Source: Cavenderia fasciculata (lineage: Eukaryota > Evosea > Eumycetozoa > Acytosteliales > Cavenderiaceae). Taken from it: a stretch of DNA of 64,000 nt. Under the pieces are notes generated by a model that had not been told where the DNA came from, did not search any database, and was given only the letters and a program-made list of their open reading frames with translations. This document shows positions 1 to 12,039 of this stretch, piece after piece. The position numbers and the translations under genes are program-made. Within the stretch, counting starts at the first letter, position 1. Each line of letters begins with the position of its first letter. The stretch is from assembly GCF_000203815.1 (NCBI RefSeq), contig NW_004457736.1:186001-250000 (forward strand). Reading direction: 5' to 3'.

Positions 1-597
1 TATTATTTCATCTTTTATGATATCCACAAGTTGATGATATTGTCGACAAGGATAATTTTTATTCCAACAACAAAAGAGATTTATTTTTATTATAAAATAT
101 CCTTTTGATATTTTCCATTTCCATCCACCAATGTTTGACTGGGAAAAATCATACAATGTTGCAATGTTGTTTTTCTTGGGGGTAAAATGTCCACAGTTTG
201 GAGATTTCTCATTGTCGAATGGAAATTAGTATTTCCAGTGGTAAGAGGTATCGTGCAATATTTTCTTTCTTTATCTCGTCATGGATGGGCATTTGATAGA
301 TCCTTTTCAACCAAGCAAAAAAAAAAAAAACCAAATACCAACATTTACTCCCTTGTTTTTTTCCAATTCATATCAATGTTTTCTTGTTTTTAGAATATAT
401 ATTCTTTGTTACCAACAAAAACAATTACTATTGAATCGCCAATAGAAATCTTTTATGTTTCTCTAATCAATCCAAAAAAAAAAAAATTCACACTAATAAT
501 ATTTTATTATTTTTCTTTTCTTTTCTTTAAATAGACCATCCTCAACTTTAAAACTATTTTTTTATTCACATCTGCTAAAACAAAAAAAGAAAGAATT
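1..597. other. AT-rich spacer upstream of the bZIP gene
   Basis: The stretch is A/T-rich with poly-A and poly-T runs typical of dictyostelid promoters. A 68-codon open frame at 187-393 has no recognisable similarity, and its tail is poly-Lys and low complexity. I do not call it a gene. The region probably holds the promoter and 5' leader of the bZIP gene starting at 598. Confidence 0.5.
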
Positions 598-2316
598 ATG
601 AGTTTAATAGAAGGCGATTCTATTTATAGTCTCTTCCCAAACACTGATTTGGGGTTGGATTTCACTTCTGGTCTTGTTCCAGATAGCCCAAACAAATTAC
701 AAAGCTCTCCCGGACAAGTCTCATCGTCCCCCAACGGTGCCAATATCCCCGTTCAACCAACCAATGGAAAAAAATCAATCAATAGTCACAACAATGGAAA
801 TATCAAACAATCACCCACATTGGTTGGATCCCTTCACCCCCAAATGAATGGTCTATTCATCCAAACTCACAATTCTTTACCACATAACAATAATAATGTT
901 TACCAACAACAACAAGGTAATGGTACATACTATTCTGGATTAGATGATAACAACCTATTCTCTCTTTTTGGTCAACCAGACAAGGATGGTAATTTAATGA
1001 TCCCTATTCATCCAGATTATAATAATTCACCAATGCAAGGTGTAACTTTTTCACAACATCAACAACATCAACAACAACAAAATAATCAACACAATAATAA
1101 TAATCATCATCATCAACAACAACATCAACAACCCCCAACTCAACAACAACAAATGTTTTATACCAATGTAAAGATTGAAGATTCCCAAAATTCATTCTCA
1201 AATGGTTTGGTTCCAGATTCAATGAATCATCAAATGAAACATTAGTAAGTAAACTATATCTATAAATATTTTTAGTTTCAACTTTATACTTAATCAATAT
1301 TTTTTTTGATCTCTAGTTTTGTTCCAGATACAGTTTTTGAATTACCAATTGGCGCACAAAATCAATTGAATATTACTAAAGCTAGTATTCCAATTCCAAA
1401 AACACCACAACAACTTTCACAACAACAACAACAAATCAACCAAAACAATAATAACCAACAAAAGAAAAAAGATGAAGAAAAGATTAAAAAGAGAAAGTTT
1501 ATCACCACTACACCTGTAAAGAATGAACATGGAACTACATTGGTTCCAACCACTGATAATGGAGGAGTTAATGCTGAAGAAGAAAAGAATTTAAAAAGAC
1601 AAAGAAGGTAAAATATATATATACCAACCCTAAAACTTAATAATTTATTTATTTATTTTCATTTCTTTCTTATTTTTTCTAGATTGGTAAAAAATAGAGA
1701 GGCAGCACAATTATTTAGACAAAGACAAAAGGCATATATACAAGATTTGGAGAAAAAGGTTAGCGATTTAACCTCCAACAATAGTGAGATTAGAGCAAGG
1801 GCAGAATTATTAAACTCTGAAAACAAATTAATCAGAGAACAATTGATGTATCTTCGTAACTTTGTAACCCAAGCAGTATCGTTCTCATTCCCAAAGAGTG
1901 GAAGTGGATCCCCAACTTCAGTCGGTAGTCCAGTCTCACCAGGTTCAATGCCAAACGCACCCACCCTTCCTCCAGGCATCCTGCCTCCAAGTATGATGAA
2001 CCTCCAAAACCCTGTAATTATGTCTGCCATTGCCGAAGCCTCCAAAAGCGAAACCTTTAGAAACAACATATCCTCAATGATCTCCTCCATTCCATCACCC
2101 TCAATCATGCAAAGTCCAATCCCAACCTCATCCAATTCTCAACAAGTACCATTTCTAAATAATAATAATAATAATAATAATATCCAACAACAACAACAAC
2201 AACAGAGTAATAATATCAATTCAAATAATTCACCTCCTTCATCAGCTTTAATGAATACCTCGATTAATAGTAACAATAATAATAATAATAATAATAATCA
2301 AAAAAAGAATAAATAA
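598..2316 (+). CDS. bZIP transcription factor, 523 aa, three exons
   Basis: Exons are 598-1244, 1317-1607 and 1683-2316. The introns have GTAAGT..TAG and GTAAAA..TAG ends and join in phase to 524 codons including the stop. The protein is a nuclear DNA-binding factor. The basic region (LVKNREAAQLFRQRQ, with the NxxAAxxxR signature) straddles the second splice site and runs into a leucine zipper with heptads through NSENKLIREQLMYLRNFV. The N-terminal half is Asn/Gln/His-rich and low complexity. It carries three copies of a short (L/F)VPD motif: near residue 27, near residue 205 and just after the first splice site. The C-terminus is Ser/Pro-rich and ends in a poly-Asn tract. It resembles the dictyostelid bzp family, perhaps bzpF, but I cannot assign the orthologue. 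Splice joins are inferred from phase and homology. Confidence 0.88.
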
Positions 2317-2404
2317 TAAATATAAAAAATAATTAACTAATTATTATCAAATCTAAAAATACATTATATATTTGTGTTAATATGCTAAGTTTGTTTTGTT
2401 CAAT

Positions 2405-4142
2405 TTATTTAAGATTTAAGAAATAAGAACTAATGTTACGACGTTGAATTTTACCTGTAGAGGTCTTTGGGAAATGTTGAGTGACAAAGATCTTTTTGGG
2501 GATTTTGAAACCAACAATCTTGGTGGCAAGGAATTTCTTTACATCTTCTTCAGTCAATTCAGGACATGATGGTTTTGGAATGACTGCGGCCCAGATTTCT
2601 TCACCATACTTGGTATCTGGAACACCAAAGCAAACAGCCTCGGCAATTGATTCATTCTCCAACAAGACATTGTCTACTTCGAGTGGACTGATCTTTTCAC
2701 CACCACGATTGATGATTTCCTTTTTACGACCCTTTAATGTAATGAATCCATCTTCATCGATGCTACCAATATCACCAGTCAAGAACCATCCATCCTTTGT
2801 AAAGTTCTCTGCTGTTGCAGTTGGGTTGTTGTGATAACCATCAAATACATTGTCACCCTTGATACAAATCTCACCAACCTCTCCTTGTTTGAGCAAGTCT
2901 CCATTATCATTGGCAGTTCCAACTTGTACATTGGTACCCTTACCAACTGATCCTGGAATTCTCTTTCCATCAATTGGTAATAAATTCGATGACATTTGAT
3001 GACATGCTTCAGTCATACCATATGATTCAACTACTGGACACTAAAATAAACAATCAAATATTAGTAAAAGAGATATATATATATATATATATAATTATTA
3101 TTTTATATTTATCTTACACCAAAACAATTTTCCAAAGATTCAAATAAAGTTGGAGCAAGTGAAGAAGAACAACTTCTAATAAAATGAAGTAATCCTTTAT
3201 GTGGACTTGCTGTTTCATTCTTTTCCATGGACAAGAGGATTTGGTGAATGGTTGGGACGGCAGAATACCAGTTGACGTTGAATTGCTTGACATCTGACCA
3301 AAAGGTGGATGCACTGAATCGAAGTGGAACAACCAACGATCCACCGGCGAAAAAGGTAGACATGGTAACACCAATCAAACCATGTACATGGAAGAGTGGC
3401 ATGACAACCATTGATCTGTGTTGTGGAGAGAGGTGGAAAGTGGTGGCAATGTTGGAAGAGGAGACGGCGATGTTTTTGTGTCTCAATGGTACACCCTTTG
3501 GCTTACTGGTAGTACCAGAGGTATGCAAGAACAAAGCTACATCATTTTCTTGTGGTTGTGATTCCAAAGGGATTGAAGTCACTGATTGATCATTACCAAT
3601 GACTTGACCGTCTAGTGAATAGGTCATCTTGTGAGTTTCATAGTTTGGTAATTCCTTCAACTCCCAAACCTTGATTCCCAATTCATTTGCAGCATCAACA
3701 GCTGCCTTTAATCCACTTTGAATGAAAACCAACTTGGCTCCCATATCCTCCAAATAGAATTTAAATTCTTCAACTGTATAGGTTGAATTTAATGGTGCTG
3801 CAATAAATTTACCAAATGTTACTCCCTAAATTGAAACAATATTAATATAAATATCTCTTTTCTCTATTCTATCTATCTATCTATGTTTCTAAGTTTACAT
3901 ACAAAAAAGGTAGATAAAATAGAGTAACCATTGATAGCTACAATTGATACAACATCACCTTTTACAAGACCGCTGTTTGTCAACTTGTTTGATACTGTAA
4001 TTGAATCAGCAATCAATTGAGTATAAGAGACATTACAATACTTTGTTTCAGTCTCTCCTTGTTCATGATGAGGTAGAATGATTGCATCTGACTCTTTATT
4101 CTTTTCATATGAATCTGAAATAAATTGATAAATTGTTCTCAT
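2405..4142 (-). CDS. pcs60: acyl-activating (AMP-forming) ligase, PCS60/AAE3 type, 527 aa
   Basis: Exons on the minus strand are 4142-3903, 3825-3118 and 3040-2405, all joined in phase 0 (80 + 236 + 211 aa). This ANL-superfamily enzyme uses ATP to make an acyl-adenylate and then a CoA thioester. The P-loop-like motif HTSGTTSKPKGVPL, the segment PLFHVHGLIG and the core motif ESYGMTEACHQ are all present. Downstream come GEICIKG, TGDIGSIDEDGFI, the hinge GRKKEIINRGGEKISP and the C-terminal catalytic lysine in PKTSTGKIQRR. The pattern FSASTFWSDVKQFNVNWYSAVPTIHQ is typical of the oxalate-CoA ligase (AAE3/Pcs60) subgroup rather than plant 4CL, so oxalate degradation is the likely role. The protein ends ..FLNLK with no peroxisomal SKL-type signal, so a cytosolic location is possible. 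It lies head-to-tail upstream of the minus-strand PUS7 gene's 3' end. Confidence 0.9.
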
Positions 4143-4380
4143 TCTTTGATAGTTATAAATGTAAATATGAATAATGAATGAATAAATAAATAATTAAATA
4201 AATAAATAGTACTGTATTATTTTAGTCAACGTCTCTCAACTAGTTGAACAAACACCTCATTTCAATGTTGAATGTGTTTGTCTTGCAATGGGAGTGTCTG
4301 AAAATCAGATATCTTCTGTTTTTATTTTTCCTCCTCTGCTGTTGTTTTTAGAAGATTGGATCGTGTGAAATCCCGGGACT

Positions 4381-6720
4381 TCAGAGTGGTATCGACGATG
4401 ATCTTTTGGTGTCTCTTTCTTCGGTTATTGTTGTCTCTTCTTTTTCATTGTTTTGTTCCTTTTTTGTTGTATCACCATCATTATTTGCAAATTCAGACAA
4501 TTTTCTTTTAAGATTTTTGGTATTATTGTCTTCTTCATTATTATTATTATTGTCTTTTTCATGATTAAATTGTTGTTGTTGTTGTAAAACATTTGTTGGT
4601 TGTTTAAGTAATTCTCTGTAAACCATTGTAGCATAGGATGAAGATGGAAGGGAGAATGATAATCTGAGTGCTTTGTATTTACCGTCTGGTAGGTCTTGTG
4701 GTTCCTCCTTTCCATTGAGACGATCCAAATCGCTGAGTGCCAATGGGATCTTTGCACTGTCGTATCTATAGATCTTGTATTCAAGGTTGATTGGACGAGA
4801 AATAATCTTTCTATAACTGCCTTTGAGGTGGAATACTTTGGTCTTGTTGTGGTTGATTTTAGCCTCATCAACTCCGTCCTCGAGCATAACCTCTTTGTAA
4901 CGTTGTCCAATTTCATTGCTTGGATAAACAATGTTTGATCCAGGCATGGGTAGTACAACCTGATCGATAGTGTATCGTTTGTTCTTAATGTCATCTTCGG
5001 TAACATGTGTCACTTGATAATCATCCTTGTCGTCACCTCCATCATCTTCCACAGGCATTTCAACAACATCCCCACTACCTTCTTCTTCATTCTTTTCATC
5101 CTTTTGTTTCTCTTGTTGTTGTTGTTTGTTATTATTATTTTTAGAGACAGCAACCAAATCACCAACTACAACCTCTTTGAAACCAAACTTTGTGATTCTT
5201 TCAGATGCCATTTTGTTCCAAATATAACTTTGGTAAGAATGTGGATAGAGCATACGAAGTGTGCGTGGAAGACTGTTGATTGCATTGTAGAATCCCTTTT
5301 TATCTCTTTTCAAAACCATCAGTAGTTTGCGCTCGCTGACCATGTACTTGGGTAGAGCTTGCAAGAGTGCGTCTGCATCACCATTTTCTTTGTACTTTGT
5401 ACGTGCCTTTATAAAGTCTTCATTCTCGCCTTCTCTTGGTCCCAAGATCAACATGACTGCATTCTCCCAATTACCCTTGATCACTTCCAAGCCGACTTGG
5501 TTGGTTGATACCGACCCAGTTCCAAATCTCTGTAAACCATAATAGTTGATGAATCCAGTGTGGTTGAGTTGTGCGACCGACTCGGCAATCAACTCGTCGT
5601 CTCCCGACACGTCTCTAATGACCACAGTGAAACGGTTACCATTTAAATCACCCAACATCAAGTGTTTGTCGACATACTTGAAATCACCTCCAACACGAAT
5701 CGATGAAAACAAACGTTGGTTGGCAGCCACTATATTCTCGGGTGATTGTCTGTAGACTGTGACTCGTTGAGAAGTCACACCTCTCTTGTCCTTGGTACCA
5801 GCAAATGAAAACGATCTTTGATTGACATGCATCACATTTGATAGAATGCCAATGGCATCCAATAATTCCTTATTCTCCTTGTGTAACACAAATTGAACAA
5901 ACTTTGGTTTATCACCTCCCCATACATTTCTTGCTAATTCTCTTTTTCTAGTATTACTAATAAAGAAATAGAAAAAGAAAAAGAAAAAGGTAAATCAAAT
6001 ATATTAATAACTATATATAATATTATATTTCAATCATAATATATATGTATATATATAGGTTGAACATACCATCCAGCACTAACAACAACACGATTATCTT
6101 TAGTTTCAGTGACCAAATCAAAATCTTTGATCAATTTGTGTAGATTGGTACGTTCTTCTTTACTTTTGTTCTCTTTGAATTTATAGGTTGATGTTATCTC
6201 TGTCTTTGATGGTCCATTAAAAAAGGCTTTAAATTCTTCCATTTGTTCTTCTCCTACCAATTCTTTTAATTTATTAAATTTAATCTAAAAAAGAAACAAG
6301 GATTAGGTACTATTATTATTATAACAACAAATAGATAGATAGATAGATAGATCTTACAATTTCTTCTTCAGTATTTATAGGTTTAGATGATTCTGATTCT
6401 GATTCTGTTGTAGTTGTAGTTTCAGTTTCAACTGTAGCAGTGGCATCTTGCTTTGGTGTAGTTGGATCTTCATAAGTCAATGAAGTTAAACTGACAACAT
6501 TATCATCCAAATCGACCTCATTTACTATAAAATCACTGTATCTCTGTTTTAATAAGCCTTTGTATGGTGCAGTAGTGCCGAGAAAGCATGTTATACCAAC
6601 AGTTGCTTCATTTCTAGAGAATCCAGTGTTCTTGGCTGCTGGTGGAGTTGGTGTAGTAGTAGAAGAGGTGGTAGTTGTGGTTGTAGTAGTAGAGGTTGAT
6701 GGTTCTATTGATTCACTCAT
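4381..6720 (-). CDS. pus7: tRNA/mRNA pseudouridine synthase PUS7 (TruD family), 717 aa
   Basis: Exons on the minus strand are 6720-6358, 6284-6070 and 5956-4381. Together they make 718 codons including the stop, with a codon split as TG|T at the second junction. PUS7 isomerises uridine to pseudouridine in tRNA and mRNA. The catalytic aspartate lies in SFAGTKDKRGVTSQ (about residue 249). The TruD signatures NYYGLQRFGT and SYQSYIWNKMASERI and the C-terminal LSFSLPSSSYATMVYRELL follow. The N-terminus is Thr/Ser-rich low complexity. An acidic Asn/Gln/Glu-rich insertion interrupts the TRUD domain (plus positions about 5000-5140). The tail after the catalytic fold is a long Asn/Lys/Glu-rich extension. 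Translation starts at 6720, the only Met preceding the conserved SRNEATVGITCFLG segment. Confidence 0.93.
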
Positions 6721-8861
6721 TTTTATTTACTATTATCTACTAAAACTAACTATCAATCTACAGACAGACAGACACAAATCAATTAAAACCGAAAGACGAA
6801 TGCTTTTCAAAATTGTCAATATAATTAATTATTTTTAATTAACTTATTATTTTAACGAAAACTATATTTATATTTAAGGATCCGAGACAAGAAGGAAATA
6901 ATATTTCATGATGGAATTAATAATAATACTTTTTGAATAATTATTATTAATATTAATGATTATCACCTACCCAAAATAATGAAAAATCATTTCATTTAAT
7001 TAAAATGATATTATTATCCATTTTCTTTTCTTTTTAATTTGGGCGATCAATCAGACAGAGTATTAGATGGGAAAAGTAAATAAACCATTCCCAAAAGTAA
7101 TCTGGATAACTCTGCCGACTAATCCAAAAAAAAAAAGAAAAAAAGAGGGGAGGGTTTTCGGCTTTCCAAATCGATCTCTTTCCAAGAGAGGGAGCAAGAT
7201 TTTGAGAACGAGGGGCATTTAATTTATGATGGCCCCTACCTATTCTACGTCTTTTTTGAGTATTTCGGAAATCTGTAAAGGATATTTGCAGAACATGTTT
7301 TGTGGTGAGCACGCTGAGACGAGTCGAAAACTCTAACGGTTCATTTTAAAACGGTATCAAAACAAGCCCCCTAAACAACCGAAAGTGTTTTCAAAAAATC
7401 GAAATCTTTGTCAAAGAGTTGGCAACAGCCCGTTTGACTTCTCGTTTTCCAAGGCAAGTCCTGCAAAGAACCCCCCACCCCTAGATCTAATCAACACCTA
7501 CCTAGGTAGTAACGAGTTTACAAAAATAAATTTATAACACAATCTTTGCAGCAAATGGACTGGGAATAATTACTGTTTGTTGGCTGGCTGTTGCGCCGAG
7601 AGAGATTTGATGAATGAAAGAATGCCCCCTAACTAAATGATGTTTCGTCATCCATATGCCATTTAATTATAAATATTTTATTTTATTGCGTTTCCTCCTC
7701 ATACTCTCACCTCCTCTCCTACCCTACCTTCTTTATATAACTTGAACCAGTTTCATTCTTTACTTCTGTCTGTAGTAATAGTTGTCGTCGCTCACACCAC
7801 CACCTGCTGCTTCTCATCGCAACACATTTTTTTTTTAATCCCAAACCTCCATCCTCCTTTCATCTGCTCTTTGTCATTCATTGCTCCTAGTAGAGTGTGA
7901 CTAGTGCCAGAGTTTACTCTCTATTATTATTTTTTTGTTGTTGTCATTGTTTCAACAATTATTATAATAATATTAATTATTTATATAAATATATTTATAT
8001 ATCTATTTTTTTCAATTCACAATTCAACCCATACAACATCAAGAAGATCGTCGACTGATCATCTGATCAAAACCAACCCCTTTTTCCATATTCGCCCACA
8101 ATCCTAGGTGTTAATAATTATTTCATTCATTCATACCCCCCAATTCCGCTTTTTACACCTCTTTTGGTACAGTTGTTTCATACCTTTAAGCATCGTCATC
8201 ATCATCATAATCTCACACTTATACACACTGCTATAATTAATCCATCCATCCCACACCGTCACTTTTAAAACAAACATCATCTTTTACTCATTTTCGTCAT
8301 TCACAACAACCAGTCTCACTCGCTCACTCACTCTATCATCTAATTGTGCGTTTCTGGTTTTTTTTCCTGTTGTTAGACTACAAACAATACAATTTAACTA
8401 GTCAGAACCAACAACAACAACAACAACAACTCAACATACCAACATATCAACATCTCTTACTTGATCTCATCTTGGTTTAGTTATTATTATTATTATTTTT
8501 TTTAAATCAATTCCCCAAGCAACAATAATAATAATATTAACAACCAATTGTTGATTTAATTTATTTTTAAACCAACAAAACAACAAAACAAAACCAATTA
8601 TCCCCTACTCTTTTCTACCCAAGGAGTAGAATAGACCAACCCTTACCATTCCTTAGCTTTAACCCCATTTAAAGTTTCCTTCTTTTTTTCCTTTTACTTC
8701 CTTTTTTTCTTCCTTTGCTTGTAAAGTTTGAGTGGTCCCGAGACACCTACACCTATATATCAATATAGTCAATAATATTTTTATCATTTTTCCTTAATTT
8801 AATCAAAATAGAAATAATAATAATAATAAATAAATAGCCTCCCTCCACCAAAGCAATAAAA
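6721..8861. other. 2.1 kb spacer between divergent PUS7 and transporter genes
   Basis: No gene is recognisable. From 6721 to about 7030 the DNA is AT-rich. From about 7030 to 7650 base composition is clearly richer in G and C, with short inverted repeats such as TCTCTT/AAGAGA near 7190. From about 7680 to 8860 the plus strand is pyrimidine- and CAA-rich, like a long 5' leader for the transporter gene. Reverse and forward open frames here (for example 7034-7312 and 7904-8107) show no family features. Confidence 0.5.
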
Positions 8862-10791
8862 ATGGAAAACCAACCAAACAACAACAACAACAACAACGAT
8901 AATAATAATAATAATATTGTTGATTCTCCAACAACAACAAACGATAATAATATTGTCGTTTCATTTTCTCCTGCCATGGTTGAAATGGATAATCTTAAAG
9001 ATTCCACATCACCAGTAGTGATCATTGACCAAGCTGAAGCAGAGATGAAAAGAAATAGTGGTCAACTCTCCAAGTCTAGTCAATCGTTGAAAGATCCAGC
9101 TGCCAATACCCCACACTATTCTAGACTCAATCCAAAGTTTTACTTTGTCGAACATCTCAATGAAACTCGTCTCATTATTGGTTCCATGTTTTTCAAATTT
9201 GCATTTGAAACTCTCTCTAGTGCTCTTGGTCTTGTAGTCCTCGACCGTTTCGATGATTATGGTGTCACTTTATTAGCTGTTATGAATATTGTTTATTTTA
9301 TTTCTCAAGTATGTTGGAAAAAACAAAAGAAAAAAAGAAAAAAGAAATAATAATATCAAATATATATTAACTTTGTAATCTACTTTTTAATTTTAGTCAT
9401 TTGGTAGTATTATGGTAGGACCATTTGTTAGAAAATTTAGACCAAGTAGAGTAACATCATGTGTATTTTTATTGATGTGTCTTACTATATCATTCCTTTT
9501 ATTATTGGAAGCTGGATACAAGGGAACGATAAAGTCGCTTGGCAACTGGAACAAATGGATTATTATCATTGTCTATTTGTTGATGGGTGCCTCTTTGGGT
9601 ATGGTCGAAGTGTCGAGAAAGTTGATCCCACGTCAAGTGTTGGGCGACAGTTCCGACCGACTCAACAAACTCAATGGTCTTGTCCATTTGTTCTACGAGA
9701 TTAGTGGTACATGCGGCGCATTCCTCTCGACCGCTCTCATCAAGAGTTTGGGTCCCGTCTATGCCTTGGTCCTCCAACCACCCTTTTTCTTGGTCGCTTC
9801 TATTTGTTTCTTTGTCATTGCACAACCATTCCCACCACAAAAGGTGCTTGTCAAGGCTGATGAAGATGGGTCCAATGCAAAGGAGAACAAGATTGTGTAC
9901 GGATTAAAGATTGCCGGAAGAGAAGTATTCAATTATCTCAAGACGGTGGCTGTTGGCGCACGTCTTATTTTGTCGGCCAAGTATTGGTGGATTCTGTTTA
10001 CCTATGTCGTACCACAAGTACTCCATCGTTTGTTGGAGAACTTGTTGTTCCCAGTATTTGCCAAAAAGATTTTGCACGATGGTTCCCTGTCTGGTATATT
10101 AACCGGTGGTTCTAATTTTGGTGAAGCTATTGGATCCCTTCTCGTCGTCAAATTTGGTAAACGTGTACGTAACCCAATGTGGTGGGTACGTGCCGATACG
10201 TTGTGCTGCTCGATTGTCTGGATCCTCGTGTATCCACCCAAAGGTGAAGCCATCAAGGTTGCATGCAGTCTCATCCCTCTCATGGCCGTTGTATCGTGCA
10301 GTTGGGCTGCTGGTGACATCTCCCTACTCTCCTTTATCCAGTCTTCATTCCCATTGAACGTGTCGACCATGGACCGCACCGACCGTAATCCAACCGACGA
10401 CCCTGAGGAAATCCGCGAACCATCCGAGGTGAGCGACACCGAGTCTATCGAAGAGGCATTGGCCGATCTCTCCGACTCTTCCTCCACTAAACAACAACAA
10501 TCGACACAAGTTGTAAACAAAAATGACGCCGAACCAGATGAGGATGATCCCGCCGAGGGCAGTCCATTGGCATCGGTGATGGGATTCCTCTTTAGTAGTT
10601 ATGCCATCATCATCTCTCTCTTATCATTTGGTCTTGGTCGTGTCATGGACAGTACCGCTGCCAATGGAGACATTCAACAAGGTTTCTTTTGGGTTGCCGG
10701 TGTTGGTTTCTCTGGTTGTGCTTTTATTGGTTTAATTGCTTCCTTTTTTGCACATTCTCCAAAGTTTAAGAAATCATCAACCAATGTATAA
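8862..10791 (+). CDS. 12-TM major-facilitator-type membrane transporter, 613 aa
   Basis: Exons are 8862-9308 and 9397-10791, joined in phase 0 with GTATGT..TTTTAG. The first ~75 residues are Asn/Ser/Thr-rich and presumably cytosolic. About twelve hydrophobic segments follow, beginning with IIGSMFFKFAFETLSSALGL and ending with VAGVGFSGCAFIGLIASFF. The arrangement is MFS-like: GxxxGPxxRKFRPSR sits in the loop after TM2, the place of the usual MFS loop motif. A long acidic Ser/Asp/Glu-rich loop (about residues 475-540) lies between TM10 and TM11. The substrate cannot be told from sequence. Codon use is moderately C-rich in the membrane part and A/T-rich at the N-terminus. A family other than classical MFS is possible. 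Confidence 0.75.
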
Positions 10792-10839
10792 AATCAAAAA
10801 CTAATAACAACTAAATAATAATAATAACTAAATAATAAT

Positions 10840-10879
<40 letters not shown>

Positions 10880-11354
10880 ATATTAGGTTAACATGGTAAT
10901 CAATATTCAACACAACCATCAATCAATCAATCAATCAAATATATTTATAAATCGTATAAAAGAGGGTGGAGAAATATATTTAAAAGATATATTTAATTCC
11001 TCCTCTTTTATCATTCCCTATTACTTGTTTTATTATTTATATCTATATCCTTCGATTGGGTAGTAGTAGTTGGGGCCAACCAGACAGAGTGGTTGGAAAA
11101 TGATCATAATCAAAAAACAATACTAATTATTCTTTTTCTTTTTTCCAGTCACCCAATGAGTCGGACTGGTCAATTCCAAGCTGTTTGTCCCTTAGTTTTC
11201 CTATAATGATGATATAATTTAAATAATTTGGTTTGTATAATTCCTTTTTCTTCTCTAAAAATAAAAATCGAGAGCGACCTTTTCTTTAGAAAACCCAAAC
11301 CAAAATACTTTTCTTTTCTTTATTTATACAAACAACAATTATACTACTAATATT
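10792..11354. other. AT-rich spacer with simple repeats
   Basis: The stretch holds (AAT)n just after the transporter stop, ATCA repeats near 10917-10936 and otherwise unremarkable A/T-rich DNA. I see no coding signal. Confidence 0.5.
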
Positions 11355-11959
11355 CTTTTGATGAAAAAGTAAAGAATGTTTTACATTATAACATTTATTT
11401 ACATAAATTGGTCTATTCATACTCCAGTGGAATCTAATTAAATGATGGAGATTTTAATAGACTATTAGGTTCACAAGACCCTTACAATCCTGTAACTCCT
11501 CAAAGAGGCACAATCAACTCGATCATTTCATGTCCATCCAAGATATCTCAAATGTTTGTTTATTATTTGAATGATCGTGAAACAACACTACTCTGCTATC
11601 TATTGGTCAAGACATCTTTCACTGATCTTGCATATGCCAATCATTTTAGATGTGGCAATTATCAGATGTGGACGTTGGGATATTAAAGAACAACTGATCA
11701 TCGCTAGAATGATTCCAAACTCTTTGTTTATGGAACTATGTCTTTGTAAAAGGTTGAAATGATACTCTTAGATCATCCACATTTTGCTGAGCCGTTCGTA
11801 GTATATGCCAATTACACTACCTTTAATTCATTCAACCGTCAACAAGATCTACTACGACATCATACCAAACTAACCAATGAACAATCCAAACTAATGTTTG
11901 ATGAATCAATTGGTAATAATAATAATAAATTTACTTTTTTTTTTTTGAATATTAATTAA
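11355..11959 (+). pseudogene. decayed tandem paralogue of the gene at 12040-13200
   Basis: This segment matches the downstream gene block by block. It has the same start context (GATGAAAAAGTAAAGAATGT), the R-G-T-I-N-S segment, the D-R-E-T-x-L-C-Y-L-L-V-K-T segment, C-G-R-W-D-I-K-E-Q-L-I-I-A-R-M-I-P-N, and the C-terminal Q-D-L-L-R-H-H-T-K-L-T. Two internal stretches present in the downstream copy are missing here. One follows the LVKTSF segment (roughly 300 bases) and one follows the LLDHPH segment. The frame is interrupted, including a TAA early on where the neighbour is open. It is a host gene relic, not an active gene. It was probably made by local duplication followed by deletion. Confidence 0.8.
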
Positions 11960-12039
11960 ATAAATTAAAAAAGATGATGGGTGATGTTCAAGACAAGAAG
12001 AATCCTTTTTAGTTTTCATTATTTAAACTTTTTTTTTTA

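Noticed and set aside
187-393. 68-codon open frame upstream of the bZIP gene
   Set aside because: It is driven by a poly-A run, has no family resemblance, and lies in promoter-like A/T-rich DNA.
1004-1297. Reverse frame rich in Val and Asp opposite the bZIP gene
   Set aside because: It is the antisense shadow of CAA/AAT repeats in the real gene. Similar poly-Val and poly-Cys frames opposite vps37 and the polyQ gene are also shadows.
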